The translations under genes were made by a program, and so were the position numbers. A model generated the notes under the pieces. The model did no database searches. It was not told where the DNA came from and saw only the letters and a list, made by a program, of their open reading frames with translations. This document shows positions 10,850 to 18,842 of a stretch of DNA of 64,000 nucleotides, piece after piece. The stretch spans positions 434,001-498,000 of the forward strand of contig NZ_JAKYXC010000002.1 of NCBI RefSeq assembly GCF_022538185.1, given 5' to 3'. Positions within the stretch are counted from its first letter, which is position 1. Each line of letters starts with the position of its first letter. The stretch is from Microbacterium sp. CFH 31415 (lineage in GTDB: Bacteria; Actinomycetota; Actinomycetes; Actinomycetales; Microbacteriaceae).

Positions 10850-11879
10850 CGTACGGGGCGCGCGTCGCGATGACCGTGATGAGGCGCTCCAGCGCGAAGA
10901 CCGCGTCGCGAGAGCCGCCCTTCACCTCGGCGTCAGCGCGCGCGGCCGCCTGGATGGCGCCGCCGAGCGACGCCTCGTTCCAGCCCGACAGGTCGCGACG
11001 GGCGCGGTCGACCTGCCAGTCCTTGAGCCCGAGCCGGCCGGCGAGGGCGGCGGCGGGCTCACGACTGCCGGCGACCCTGGCCATGGTGCGCAGCTTCAGC
11101 GCGATGGCCGCGACGAGCGGCACGGGGTCGGCCCCGGAGGCGAGAGCGTGGCGCAGGGCGATCAACGCGTCGCCGTAGCGGCCGGCGATCGCGGTGTCGG
11201 CGACGGTGAACGCCGAGGTCTCGACGCGGCCGCCGTAGTAGCGCTCGACGACCTGCTCGGTGATGTCACCGGGCACGTCGGCGATGAGCTGCTGGCACGC
11301 GGCGGCGAGCTCGGTGACGTCGTCGGCGAACGCCGACACGAGCGCTCGGAGTGCGGGAGGCGCGATGCGCTTCTTCGCCGCCTGGAACTCGCCCGCCGCG
11401 AAGTCGAAGCGATCGGAGTCGCGCTTGATGGCCGGGCAGGCGACCTCGACTCCGCCGCCCTGGCCGGCGCGGATGGCGTCGAGCAGCTTCTTCCCGCGCA
11501 CGCTCGCGCCGGTGTGACGCAGCACCACCGTCGCACCGTCCTGCGGCGCCGCGAGGTACGAGATCGCCTCGGCCAGGAACGTGTCGGAGCACTTCTCGAC
11601 GCCGGTGACGCGGACCAGGCGCGGCTCGCCGAACAACGACGGCGAGGTGACACCGAGGAGCGAGCCCGCGGCGTAGTCGTCGGCGCGCAGGTCGGAGACC
11701 TCGAGACTCGGATCTTCGGCGCGGAGGTAGTCCCGGACCCCGGCGATCGCCCGCTCGGCGCAGACGTCTTCGGGGCCGGAGACGAGCACGATGGGTGCTG
11801 GCTGGGGTGCCCGCCATGAGAGCTGCGGGATCGCGCTGCGCGCTGCCTTCGAGGGGGCGCGTCGCGCAGTCGATGCCAT
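10842..11879 (-). CDS. holA: DNA polymerase III subunit delta
   Basis: 345 residues with the HolA layout: an N-terminal AAA+-like region (APIVLVSGPEDVCAERA) and a C-terminal alpha-helical collar domain. Delta opens the beta clamp within the clamp loader. It is followed by rpsT on the opposite strand and preceded by comEC, the conserved comEA-comEC-holA order. A TAGGCT hexamer 6 bases before the ATG indicates a leaderless transcript of its own. The first 20 or so residues are basic and serine-rich, slightly longer than in some relatives. Confidence 0.95.
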   Translation of the reverse strand: MASTARRAPSKAARSAIPQLSWRAPQPAPIVLVSGPEDVCAERAIAGVRDYLRAEDPSLEVSDLRADDYAAGSLLGVTSPSLFGEPRLVRVTGVEKCSDTFLAEAISYLAAPQDGATVVLRHTGASVRGKKLLDAIRAGQGGGVEVACPAIKRDSDRFDFAAGEFQAAKKRIAPPALRALVSAFADDVTELAAACQQLIADVPGDITEQVVERYYGGRVETSAFTVADTAIAGRYGDALIALRHALASGADPVPLVAAIALKLRTMARVAGSREPAAALAGRLGLKDWQVDRARRDLSGWNEASLGGAIQAAARADAEVKGGSRDAVFALERLITVIATRAPYGA

Positions 11880-11885
11880 GTCTTC

Positions 11886-11891
11886 AGCCTA
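11886..11891 (-). promoter_or_regulatory. -10 hexamer, leaderless start of holA
   Basis: TAGGCT on the minus strand ends 6 bases before the ATG at 11879. Confidence 0.6.
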
Positions 11892-11906
11892 CCGAGCACC
11901 CCCGAC

Positions 11907-14243
11907 TCAGCCGCCGCGTTCGCGCCAGATCGAGACGGCGTCGCCACTCCCCCAGATCGCGACGATGCCGTCGACGTCCGTGCGTGCGATCAGCGCGCCG
12001 AGCCCCGTGAGCGCATCGAGGATCTCGGCGCGCGGATGACCGTAGTCGTTGTCCGCGCCGACCGTGACAAGGGCGAGGCCTGGCTGCGCCGCTGCGTAGA
12101 GTGCGGCATCCTGATCCGCGCTGCCGTGGTGGGCGACCTTGACGACGGCATAGGGCGGTTGCAGTGCTCCGGATGCCTCGAGCGCGCGCTGCGGCGACGC
12201 GGAAAGGTCGCCCAGCAGCAGCGTCGGCGGGATCCCTCCCCCACGCACGTCGAGAACGATGCTGGCGTCGTTGCCCGATGGGAAGGCGCGACTCCGGGCG
12301 GTCGGCCAGAGAACGCGCCACCGCGCATCCCCGAAGGCGCCGCTCAGCCCGGAGCGTGACGCGATCAGCTGCGCACCGCCTCGCGCGAACTCCTCCAGCA
12401 CGCGCCCGTCATCGCCGGACGCTGTGGGGCCGTGGAGCACCGTGTCGACGCGTCCGACCACCGCGTCGACACCTCCGGCGTGATCGAGGTCGAAGTGCGT
12501 CAGCGCCAGGAGGTCGATGCGCCCCAGCCCCGCGCGGTCGAGGCAGGCGGTGAGCGAATCGGGTGCGGGGCCGGTGTCGACCAGCGCCACCGCGTCACCC
12601 GAGCGCAGCAGGATCGCGTCGCCCTGCCCGACGTCACACGCGAGGACCGTCCAGTCCTGCGGGAGCGTCCATCGGCCACCCACCGATGTGAGCAGTCCGG
12701 AGCCGGCGACGACGCCGGTCACGGTCGACAGGACGACGGCCGACAGAGCGACGGCGACTCGCGCGCGGCGGCTGGAGCGCCGCACCGCGATCACGACTCC
12801 TGCGGCGAGCCCCACGAGTGCCAGGGCGACCGCACCGGGCACCCCCTCGATCCACGGGAGCAGGTCGCCCGGCAGGTCGCTGAACGTCGTCGCCGTACCG
12901 GCGATCCACGCAGCCGGCACCCAGGCGAGTGCGGCGAGACCGTCCTGCAGCCACGGCACCGGCGCCGTCAGGCAGGCGGCGAGTCCGACGACGGTGGCGA
13001 CGGGCGCGGCCGGTGCGGCGAGGAGGTTCGCGAGGACGCCATAGAGGGGAACCTGCGGCGCGATCAGCACGAGCAGCGGACCGCACGCGAGCTGGGCCGC
13101 CAGCGGCACGGCGAGCGCCAGAGCCAGTGCCCGCGGCAGCACCCGCTCCAGACCCCGCGCGAGAGGCCGCGCGGACAGCAGCAGCGAGCCGGTGGCCGCG
13201 GCGGAGAGCGCGAACCCGAGGGAGCCGGCCAGCCACGGGTCGGCCACGAGCAGCACAGCCACCGCGAGCGACAGGATCGACATGCCCGCACCCGGCCGCC
13301 CCAGCAGCACCGCCGACATGGCGATCGCCGCCATCACGCCCGCGCGCACGACGCTCGGCTCAGGCGTCACGAGCACGACGAAGCCGGCCAGCGCGGCGAG
13401 TCCGGCGACCACCCGCAGCGCGCGGGCCGCACCGGCGGCCGCTGCGCCGAAGAACGCGAGCCCGACGACGAGTGCGCAGTTCGCACCTGAGACCGCGGTG
13501 AGGTGCGACAGGGAGGACTCCTTCATGGCCGTGTCGAGCTCGGCCGAGACCATCGACGTATCGCCGACCGCCAGACCGGGGACGAGCCCCGCCCCGTCGC
13601 CTGGCAGGTCGTCGACCGCCGCCACCAGCCCTCGACGGAGCCCGGCCGTCACAGCCGCCGTCTGCTGCGGTGGGCGGATCACGTCGACACCGCGCGAAGC
13701 GCGCAGTTCCAGCACCGCACGATCGCCCGGTCTGCCGCCGCGCGCGGTGCCCCGCACCTCGACTTCGGAGCCGACGTCGAGCTGGGAGCGCGGATGCACG
13801 TCGCCCGGGCTGACTCGTACGACGACATCGACCCGTGCGGCGTGACGGACATCGCCGACGGCGATCCGCGTCGCAAGCGCGTCGAAGGCGAGGCTGCCGT
13901 CGACCCGGCGCTCGACCTTGCCCACGACGGTCGCGCGGACCTCGATCGCACGCCCGCCGTCTACGGCGAGCTCGGTCGCACCCGCCCGCGCGGGTTGCGC
14001 GAGCGCCACGTGCGACGCGGTGGCCGCCGCGAGCGCGAGCGCGCAAGCGGCGACCGCGATCGCCTGTCGGAGCCGCGCGTCGGCAGGTCGCCGGACCACG
14101 CCCCACGCGATCGCGCCGAGCGCAGCTGCCCAGCACGCGATGGCCAGAACTCCGGCGACCATAGGAAGGAACACGCAGACGGATGCCGTTATCCAGGCCG
14201 CCGCGGCTACAGGGAGGAGCCGGAGCGTCAGCCGAAGCGGCAC
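11907..14243 (-). CDS. comEC: ComEC/Rec2 competence DNA channel
   Basis: About 778 residues from a GTG at 14243, one base after the comEA stop. The order is two N-terminal hydrophobic helices, an OB-like periplasmic region (about 100-200), a multi-helix Competence domain (about 230-510) and a C-terminal metallo-beta-lactamase domain with DVGQGDAILL, VDTGP and THFDLDHAGG. ComEC forms the channel through which single-stranded DNA enters during transformation; the metal domain may degrade the other strand. A longer open frame reaches into comEA but has no family similarity there. Whether this organism is naturally competent cannot be told. Confidence 0.95.
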   Translation of the reverse strand: MPLRLTLRLLPVAAAAWITASVCVFLPMVAGVLAIACWAAALGAIAWGVVRRPADARLRQAIAVAACALALAAATASHVALAQPARAGATELAVDGGRAIEVRATVVGKVERRVDGSLAFDALATRIAVGDVRHAARVDVVVRVSPGDVHPRSQLDVGSEVEVRGTARGGRPGDRAVLELRASRGVDVIRPPQQTAAVTAGLRRGLVAAVDDLPGDGAGLVPGLAVGDTSMVSAELDTAMKESSLSHLTAVSGANCALVVGLAFFGAAAAGAARALRVVAGLAALAGFVVLVTPEPSVVRAGVMAAIAMSAVLLGRPGAGMSILSLAVAVLLVADPWLAGSLGFALSAAATGSLLLSARPLARGLERVLPRALALALAVPLAAQLACGPLLVLIAPQVPLYGVLANLLAAPAAPVATVVGLAACLTAPVPWLQDGLAALAWVPAAWIAGTATTFSDLPGDLLPWIEGVPGAVALALVGLAAGVVIAVRRSSRRARVAVALSAVVLSTVTGVVAGSGLLTSVGGRWTLPQDWTVLACDVGQGDAILLRSGDAVALVDTGPAPDSLTACLDRAGLGRIDLLALTHFDLDHAGGVDAVVGRVDTVLHGPTASGDDGRVLEEFARGGAQLIASRSGLSGAFGDARWRVLWPTARSRAFPSGNDASIVLDVRGGGIPPTLLLGDLSASPQRALEASGALQPPYAVVKVAHHGSADQDAALYAAAQPGLALVTVGADNDYGHPRAEILDALTGLGALIARTDVDGIVAIWGSGDAVSIWRERGG

Positions 14244-14244
14244 G

Positions 14245-14844
14245 TCAGACCACCACGAGGTCGCGCAGCGCCTCGAGCATCTTGTCGCCGATGCCGGGCA
14301 CGGCGAGCAGGTCTTCGACGGACGTGAAGCGCCCGTTCTGCTCCCGCCAGTCGATGATGCGCTTCGCCATCGCCTCACCGATCCGCGGAAGCGTGTCGAG
14401 CGCCGCGACGTCGGCCGTGTTGAGGTTCACCCGACCGTCGCCCGCCGGCGCCGCGGGGCCGCCGGCATCCGGAGTCTCACCTTGCGCGGGGACATGCAGC
14501 TGCTCCCCGTCGGCCACTGGCCGGGCGAGGTTCACCGCGCTCTGGTCGGCGTCGGCCGCGAACCCGCCGGCAGCTGCCACCGCATCGACGACGCGCGCGC
14601 CCGCCGCGAGCACGTAGAGCCCGGGAGCCGTGACCGCCCCCGACACGTGCACATACTGCGAGGCCGGGGTCGCGGCATCCGATCCGCCCTCATCGATGAC
14701 GACGTGCTCGACGGGCGCCGACGCGCCCCGCAGGATGCCGATCGCCACCGTCACCGCGAGAGCCGCGATGACCAGTACGACGGCCGCGCCCAGCCCGAGT
14801 CGCCGTCTCGGCGAAGCCGAGGACGAGTCGTCAGAGGCGGTCAC
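14245..14844 (-). CDS. comEA: ComEA helix-hairpin-helix DNA receptor
   Basis: 199 residues. A single N-terminal membrane helix (about residues 16-38) is followed by a SLBB-like domain (YVHVSGAVTAPGLYVL) and a C-terminal double helix-hairpin-helix (VNLNTADVAALDTLPRIGEA and VEDLLAVPGIGDKML). ComEA binds incoming double-stranded DNA outside the membrane and passes it to ComEC, the next gene. A TAGCGT hexamer lies 6 bases before the GTG start. Its usual upstream neighbour leuS is 13.4 kb away here, separated by the accessory island. Confidence 0.95.
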   Translation of the reverse strand: MTASDDSSSASPRRRLGLGAAVVLVIAALAVTVAIGILRGASAPVEHVVIDEGGSDAATPASQYVHVSGAVTAPGLYVLAAGARVVDAVAAAGGFAADADQSAVNLARPVADGEQLHVPAQGETPDAGGPAAPAGDGRVNLNTADVAALDTLPRIGEAMAKRIIDWREQNGRFTSVEDLLAVPGIGDKMLEALRDLVVV

Positions 14845-14850
14845 CCGCCC

Positions 14851-14856
14851 ACGCTA
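14851..14856 (-). promoter_or_regulatory. -10 hexamer, leaderless start of comEA-comEC
   Basis: TAGCGT on the minus strand ends 6 bases before the GTG at 14844. It marks the left edge of the accessory island. Confidence 0.55.
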
Positions 14857-15063
14857 GGAGCGCACCGATCAGCGGGGCCTCACCCGAGTGGCAGCTGGGG
14901 AGACGTCGTCGCCCCGGCCTGCCGTGGAGGAGCCGGTGGCGCAAGGAAGCCACGCCCACCGCGCGAGGCCCGCACGTCGAGAGGCCCTCGCCGCTGTCCG
15001 GGAAGGCGATGCCCTCGCGCGCCACCGTCTACCGCGACTCCAGCGCCGGCGCGTGGCATTCCT
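14857..15063. other. Intergenic stretch, no gene seen
   Basis: High-GC sequence between the comEA promoter and the TetR-like remnant. Short frames exist on both strands, but none resembles a known protein or has a start signal I trust. It is probably decayed coding DNA. Confidence 0.5.
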
Positions 15064-15323
15064 AGCAACCTGCGAAACACACATCTTCTGACACCGCCAA
15101 GGCCGCGCTCGTGATCGTTAACGCGATCGCGCAAGCCTGGACCGTCATCCCGCGCGGACTCCTGGGTGCCGACGGCGCCGATCCCGACGATCCGGAGCGC
15201 GTCGCCCACCATCGCACGGCCGTCGTGGCGGCGTTGGCGGCGATCGTCGAGCCGCGGGCGTCGTGGTCGTTCCGGGCGGACGCCGCGGCCGGGCGTTCGC
15301 GGTCGGTCACAGCATCGCGGTGA
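15064..15323 (+). pseudogene. Remnant of a TetR-type regulator C-terminal domain
   Basis: The frame is open from just after a stop at about 15061-15063. It reads AKAALVIVNAIAQAW followed by ERVAHHRTAVVAALAAIV, a pattern like the C-terminal helices of TetR-family regulators. There is no DNA-binding helix-turn-helix and no plausible start, and the frame ends in unrelated sequence that crosses the SDR remnant. I infer a 5'-truncated regulator; the family assignment is tentative. Confidence 0.4.
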
Positions 15324-15378
15324 GCACACCGCCGTCGACGCGGACCGCCGCGCCATTGGTGGCCGACGCCGGCCGATG
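15307..15378 (-). pseudogene. C-terminal fragment of a short-chain dehydrogenase (SDR)
   Basis: The minus strand encodes ATNGAAVRVDGGVLTAML followed by TGA, the classic last strand of classical SDR oxidoreductases (T/NGAxxRVDGG). Only about two dozen residues remain. There is no Rossmann fold or catalytic Tyr-x3-Lys upstream. TetR and SDR genes are often neighbours, so this and the adjacent TetR-like remnant probably derive from one lost locus. Confidence 0.7.
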
Positions 15379-15429
15379 CGCGGATCAGGGACCGTTGCGC
15401 GTTCTCGGTGGATACGCGACCACGCCCAG

Positions 15430-15460
15430 CCGCGGCGCGAGCGCGGTGCTCGCGCCGCGG
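15430..15460 (-). terminator. Perfect 13-bp hairpin after the VOC gene
   Basis: CCGCGGCGCGAGC and its exact complement flank a 5-base loop, starting 8 bases past the VOC stop at 15469. It is likely an intrinsic terminator for the minus strand, though no T-run follows. Confidence 0.65.
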
Positions 15461-15468
15461 GTGATTCG

Positions 15469-15921
15469 TCAGGACGTGGCGGTGACGCTCCAGGTGACGC
15501 CGAAACGGTCGGTGAGCATGCCGAAGCCGGCGCTCCAGGCGGAAGCGGCGAGCGGCTCGATGACCACGGCGCCGAGCGCGAGGGCGTCCCAGTATCTCTG
15601 CAGTTCCGCGAGGCTGTCGGAGCTGACCGAGACGAGCAGTGCCTGTTCGGTGATGGTGGTGTGGTTCTCACGGCGGGTAGCACCGCCGCCGACCAGGCCG
15701 CCACACGTGGTGCCGGGGACGTCGTAGCCCATGACCCGGAACCCGTTCTCGCCGGCGACGAGACCGAACACAACGTTCTCGGCGCCGGGCAGCTCGGCTG
15801 GCATGCCGAACTCGGCGTACGTTGTGATGACGAGGTGGCCGCCGAATACCGACTGGTAGAACTCGAGCGCAGCCCGGGCATCGCCCTGGAAGTTCAGGTG
15901 GGTGGTCGTCTGGATGGTCAT
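15469..15921 (-). CDS. VOC family protein (PhnB/glyoxalase-like)
   Basis: 150 residues, vicinal-oxygen-chelate fold of the PhnB or 3-demethylubiquinone-methyltransferase-like subgroup. It shows the paired beta-alpha-beta-beta-beta pattern with TTHLNFQGDARAALEFYQSVFGG-type opening (residues 5-27) and the closing FGMLTDRFGVTW strand. Members bind small molecules; the substrate is not predictable. It has a good ribosome site (GAGGAG, 6 bases before the ATG). It is divergent from the WYL regulator, which probably controls it. Confidence 0.88.
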   Translation of the reverse strand: MTIQTTTHLNFQGDARAALEFYQSVFGGHLVITTYAEFGMPAELPGAENVVFGLVAGENGFRVMGYDVPGTTCGGLVGGGATRRENHTTITEQALLVSVSSDSLAELQRYWDALALGAVVIEPLAASAWSAGFGMLTDRFGVTWSVTATS

Positions 15922-15983
15922 GAGTGCTCCTCTTCGTGGATGCGGGCCTTCCGGCGCCGTGGCGTCGACGATCCACCATGAGT

Positions 15984-16006
15984 AGGTCTGGTTTCGTCCT
16001 AGACCT
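15984..16006. promoter_or_regulatory. Candidate operator between VOC and WYL genes
   Basis: AGGTCT and AGACCT form an inverted repeat with an 11-base spacer in the divergent intergenic region, just upstream of the regulator's -10 hexamer. It is a candidate binding site for the adjacent regulator. Confidence 0.4.
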
Positions 16007-16010
16007 TCGT

Positions 16011-16016
16011 TAGCCT
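16011..16016 (+). promoter_or_regulatory. -10 hexamer, leaderless start of WYL regulator
   Basis: TAGCCT ends 7 bases before the ATG at 16024. Confidence 0.55.
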
Positions 16017-16023
16017 TTCGAGC

Positions 16024-17001
16024 ATGTCCACCTCCGCCCGGCTGCTGAATCTGCTGTCTCTGCTGCAGACCCGCCGCGACTGGCCGGGCTCATTGCTCGC
16101 GAAGAGGCTCGAGATCAGCGACCGGACGGTGCGACGCGACATCGAGCGCCTGCGGCAGATGGGCTATCGGATCGAGGCCACGATGGGCCCCGACGGTGGG
16201 TACCGGCTGGCCGCGGGCACAGAGTTGCCGCCTCTTCTGTTCGACGACATGCAGGTGGTGGCCATCGCCATCGCGCTGCAGACCGCGACAGTCGTCGGGG
16301 CCGACCTGGACGAGCCAGCCGCTCGTGCGCTGGCGACCATCCGTCAGGTCATGCCGTCGCGACTGCGCCATCGCCTCGATGCCCTCGAGATCGTCTCCGT
16401 CGCGCAACGGCCCGGAGGCGCCGCACCGACCGTCGTGCCCGTCGACCTGCTCGTCGAGCTCGCCGGCGCGGTCCGCGACCATGCGGTGCTGCGGTTCGAC
16501 TACGCACCAAGGGGCCAGCCCGCCGCTGACGCACCCCTGCCTCCGCGACGCGTCGAGCCGCACCGCCTCGTCAACGCGCAGGGCCGCTGGTACCTCCTCG
16601 CGTGGGACCTCGAACGCGATGATTGGCGGCTCTTCAGCGTCGAGCGGATCAGCCCTCGCATCCCCCACGGGCCACGCTTCCAGCAACGTGACGTTCCCGG
16701 TGGTGATGTCGAGGAGTTCGTGTCCGCCCGATTCAAAGGCTCCGAGGTCAACGAGTGGGCCTGCCGCGGTTCGGTGATCATCGACCTGCCCATCGAAGCC
16801 GTGATGCCGTTCGTCGGTGACGGCACCGCACGCGAGGCTGGGCCGAACAGCACAATCCTGGAATCCGGATCCTGGTCATGGGGATCACTCGCCGCTTCCT
16901 TCGGCCGATTCGAAGCCCCCATGGAAGTACTCGGCCCGCCTGCGCTGCGCGAAGCCTTCGCAACCCTCGCTCACCGCTACGGAACGACCGCCACGCGATA
17001 A
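16024..17001 (+). CDS. YafY-type transcriptional regulator (HTH plus WYL domain)
   Basis: 325 residues. An N-terminal winged helix of the HTH_11 type (about 5-58, with LLQTRRDWPGSLLA and ISDRTVRRDIERLRQMG) is followed by a WYL ligand-binding domain. The latter has RWYLLAWDLERDDWRLFSVERI at about residues 188-209 and a C-terminal WCX-like extension. WYL regulators respond to ligands, often nucleotides or small metabolites. Being divergent from the VOC gene with an inverted repeat between them suggests a local regulatory pair. Confidence 0.92.
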   Translation: MSTSARLLNLLSLLQTRRDWPGSLLAKRLEISDRTVRRDIERLRQMGYRIEATMGPDGGYRLAAGTELPPLLFDDMQVVAIAIALQTATVVGADLDEPAARALATIRQVMPSRLRHRLDALEIVSVAQRPGGAAPTVVPVDLLVELAGAVRDHAVLRFDYAPRGQPAADAPLPPRRVEPHRLVNAQGRWYLLAWDLERDDWRLFSVERISPRIPHGPRFQQRDVPGGDVEEFVSARFKGSEVNEWACRGSVIIDLPIEAVMPFVGDGTAREAGPNSTILESGSWSWGSLAASFGRFEAPMEVLGPPALREAFATLAHRYGTTATR

Positions 17002-17126
17002 CAAGGGCTTCCGGTCGCAACGATCCCCAAACGAGCCGTGCGCGGACGAGGAACCCTCGCGGGCATTTGGCCGTCCGCCGTGCCCCAGCCAATGTTATGG
17101 ATGGGAGGGCCACAACAGGACAGGAT

Positions 17127-17132
17127 TAGTCT
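17127..17132 (+). promoter_or_regulatory. -10 hexamer, leaderless start of small basic protein
   Basis: TAGTCT ends 7 bases before the ATG at 17140. Confidence 0.45.
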
Positions 17133-17139
17133 GACCGTC

Positions 17140-17349
17140 ATGTCGAAGAAGAAGACGCATACGAAGAAGCGGCGTCTCACCGATACTGAACTTCTTCTCT
17201 CGTCGTTCAAGGCGCTGATGAAGGCACACCGCACCGGCGACCCAGAACTCATAGAGCGAGCGACGCGAGTTCACGATCTGCACAGGGAGAGCATCGAGCT
17301 CAAGCACGAGTGGCTCAGACAGCAGCTCCTCGACAAGTCGGGAGCATGA
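17140..17349 (+). CDS. Small basic hypothetical protein
   Basis: 69 residues, not recognised. The first dozen residues are a lysine/arginine/threonine cluster (MSKKKTHTKKRR). The rest is predicted alpha-helical and charged (LLLSSFKALMKAHRTGD, then LIERATRVHDLHRESIELKHEWL). A nucleic-acid-binding or phage-derived protein is possible but not shown. The start is supported by a TAGTCT hexamer 7 bases upstream. The region has lower GC than the chromosome around it. Confidence 0.6.
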   Translation: MSKKKTHTKKRRLTDTELLLSSFKALMKAHRTGDPELIERATRVHDLHRESIELKHEWLRQQLLDKSGA

Positions 17350-17553
17350 CTCGCGCGATCCCCATGCGGGTGGTACTCGGTGAAGGAACGTCTGCGCGCA
17401 TTTCGCGACTCCGTCGAGTTGTTACTGCGTGGCGGGAGGAGGCGGGCGAGGTCACGTGCCCACGTCGCCGATGCCGTGAGTCCACTGTCCGTCGTAGTAG
17501 CACCAGACCCGCGTCTTCTGGGCATCGACGATGGCAGTGCACTCGGCGTAATG

Positions 17554-17581
17554 GCTTGCGCGCGCTTGACCGCGCGCAAGC
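17554..17581. terminator. Perfect 11-bp hairpin in an empty stretch
   Basis: GCTTGCGCGCG and its exact complement flank a 6-base loop. It lies between the small plus-strand gene ending at 17349 and the convergent acidic-protein gene ending at 17648. A bidirectional terminator is the simplest reading. The rest of 17350-17647 holds no gene I can support. Confidence 0.5.
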
Positions 17582-17647
17582 CGGTCCGTCCTATGTACGC
17601 CACAAAGATGGGGCGGAGCATGTGCCTGCCCTGGAGAGACCGGCTAT

Positions 17648-17851
17648 TCAGTCATCCACTTCAACGATTTCGTACTCGTACTCATCGTCGTCATCGGGTG
17701 CGGGATAGTCGCCGGGGTTCGACAGGTGCAGAACCTCGCCACCCGCGGCATAGTTGCTCTGGCCCTCCTGCGCTGCTGCCTCCGCCTCTTGGTAGGTGTC
17801 GAAGACCTCATCTTCCTCGTCGCCGTCTTCCCAGACCACCCTGAAACCCAT
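17648..17851 (-). CDS. Small acidic hypothetical protein
   Basis: 67 residues, starting MGFRVVWEDGDEEDEVF and ending in an Asp/Glu/Tyr-rich tail (DDDDEYEYEIVEVDD). The beta-strand, helix (TYQEAEAAAQEG), strand pattern resembles small DUF2188-like modules, but I do not claim the family. The ATG at 17849-17851 is preceded by AAAGGGG, a good ribosome site; a longer in-frame extension upstream lacks such a signal. The function is unknown. Confidence 0.6.
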   Translation of the reverse strand: MGFRVVWEDGDEEDEVFDTYQEAEAAAQEGQSNYAAGGEVLHLSNPGDYPAPDDDDEYEYEIVEVDD

Positions 17852-18053
17852 CTGACGCCCCTTTCCGACGCCAGGATTACTGAGCCGCGAACGCACTGTC
17901 AATGAGCATCTCGGAGATGGCGACGTCCGCGTCATGGTTAGCGCCGGGGCGGGCCGTGGGTGATTCTGGACGTTGTGTCGCGCAACCCATGGCGACTCAG
18001 CCCGAGTCCAGCGGTGCCGTCATCCCTCCCGCGGCGCACCACGCATGTGGCGC

Positions 18054-18059
18054 TAGGGT
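18054..18059 (+). promoter_or_regulatory. -10 hexamer, leaderless start of zinc-finger peptide gene
   Basis: TAGGGT ends 7 bases before the ATG at 18067. Confidence 0.5.
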
Positions 18060-18066
18060 CGGAGTC

Positions 18067-18255
18067 ATGGGACTCGAACCTGGGGAGTACGAATTCGCGT
18101 GCATCCCGTGCCGTGGTACTGGCACGGTGGATCGTGGCGACGGCACTACGTTGGATTGCCCCGATTGCGACGGCACCGGCATTGACACAGTTGATGAAGA
18201 CGATGCGGCTGAGTACGTCTCGCTGGGTTTCTCGCCGCTGCGCGGCCCGGTCTGA
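18067..18255 (+). CDS. Small protein with two DnaJ-type CxxCxGxG zinc motifs
   Basis: 62 residues. Two cysteine motifs, CIPCRGTG (12-19) and CPDCDGTG (31-38), match the DnaJ zinc-finger repeat and are spaced to form one zinc site. There is no J domain. Free-standing proteins of this kind occur in actinobacteria, but their role is unknown; thiol-disulfide or chaperone-adaptor functions are guesses. The acidic C-terminal tail (DTVDEDDAAEY) follows the zinc module. Confidence 0.72.
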   Translation: MGLEPGEYEFACIPCRGTGTVDRGDGTTLDCPDCDGTGIDTVDEDDAAEYVSLGFSPLRGPV

Positions 18256-18842
18256 CCTACTTGCGGAAGATCTCGATGAAGCCGCGCCCCGTGGAGAAGA
18301 GCCCGACGAGAGAGCACGCTGCAGCGCAGAGCTGAGCGCTCGTACATCGAGAACCCGTCATGTGTGGCGCTCGGGGCGAATGGCGCAGGCGGTGTGTTGA
18401 CCTGCAGCGGCCCGGTGCACTGGATCTCCAGACCACGGCATGGGCGGAATCCCGGTTGCTGAGTCAGGAGTCGTTGGGATCGTACTCGCGATGATGAACG
18501 TCATGAAGCCCAAGGCGCCAAAGCACCCCACGCACTGAGTGGGGAACGGTGGAGGGCGAACCGTGGCCGCAGCGCCGTCACGAGGAGGATCCCCATGCGG
18601 GCGAGGGGCGATAGCGGTGCCGCCAACGCGCATTCCGCCGGATCCTGACCCTCGACGAGCGCCGATTGCCGCCGGAGACGGAATCCTCCGCCGCATCCCC
18701 CAACTGCGCCAAGCACACTAGCGGCGCCTTGGCGTTCGCTCGCATCGATCCCTGCACTCACTTCAGCTCTGTTGCGCCTCCTCGGGCTTGACTGCCGGAG
18801 CCTTCGCGGTCACTCGTCGGAGACAACAAGTACCGTCGAAGT
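18256..18842. other. 587-base stretch without a supported gene
   Basis: Several short frames exist on the minus strand. One (about 18358-18560) contains a hydrophobic run, CVGCFGALGFMTFIIAST, that could be a membrane segment of a decayed gene. No start signal or family match supports it. A small hairpin (CCCCAC/GTGGGG) lies at 18526-18544. Confidence 0.45.
18831..18836 (+). promoter_or_regulatory. -10 hexamer, leaderless start of DUF2971 gene
   Basis: TACCGT ends 6 bases before the GTG at 18843 and decides that start. Confidence 0.5.

Noticed and set aside
11907..14378. ComEC start at 14378
   Set aside because: The extra residues read through comEA in another frame and lack family similarity; GTG at 14243 fits.
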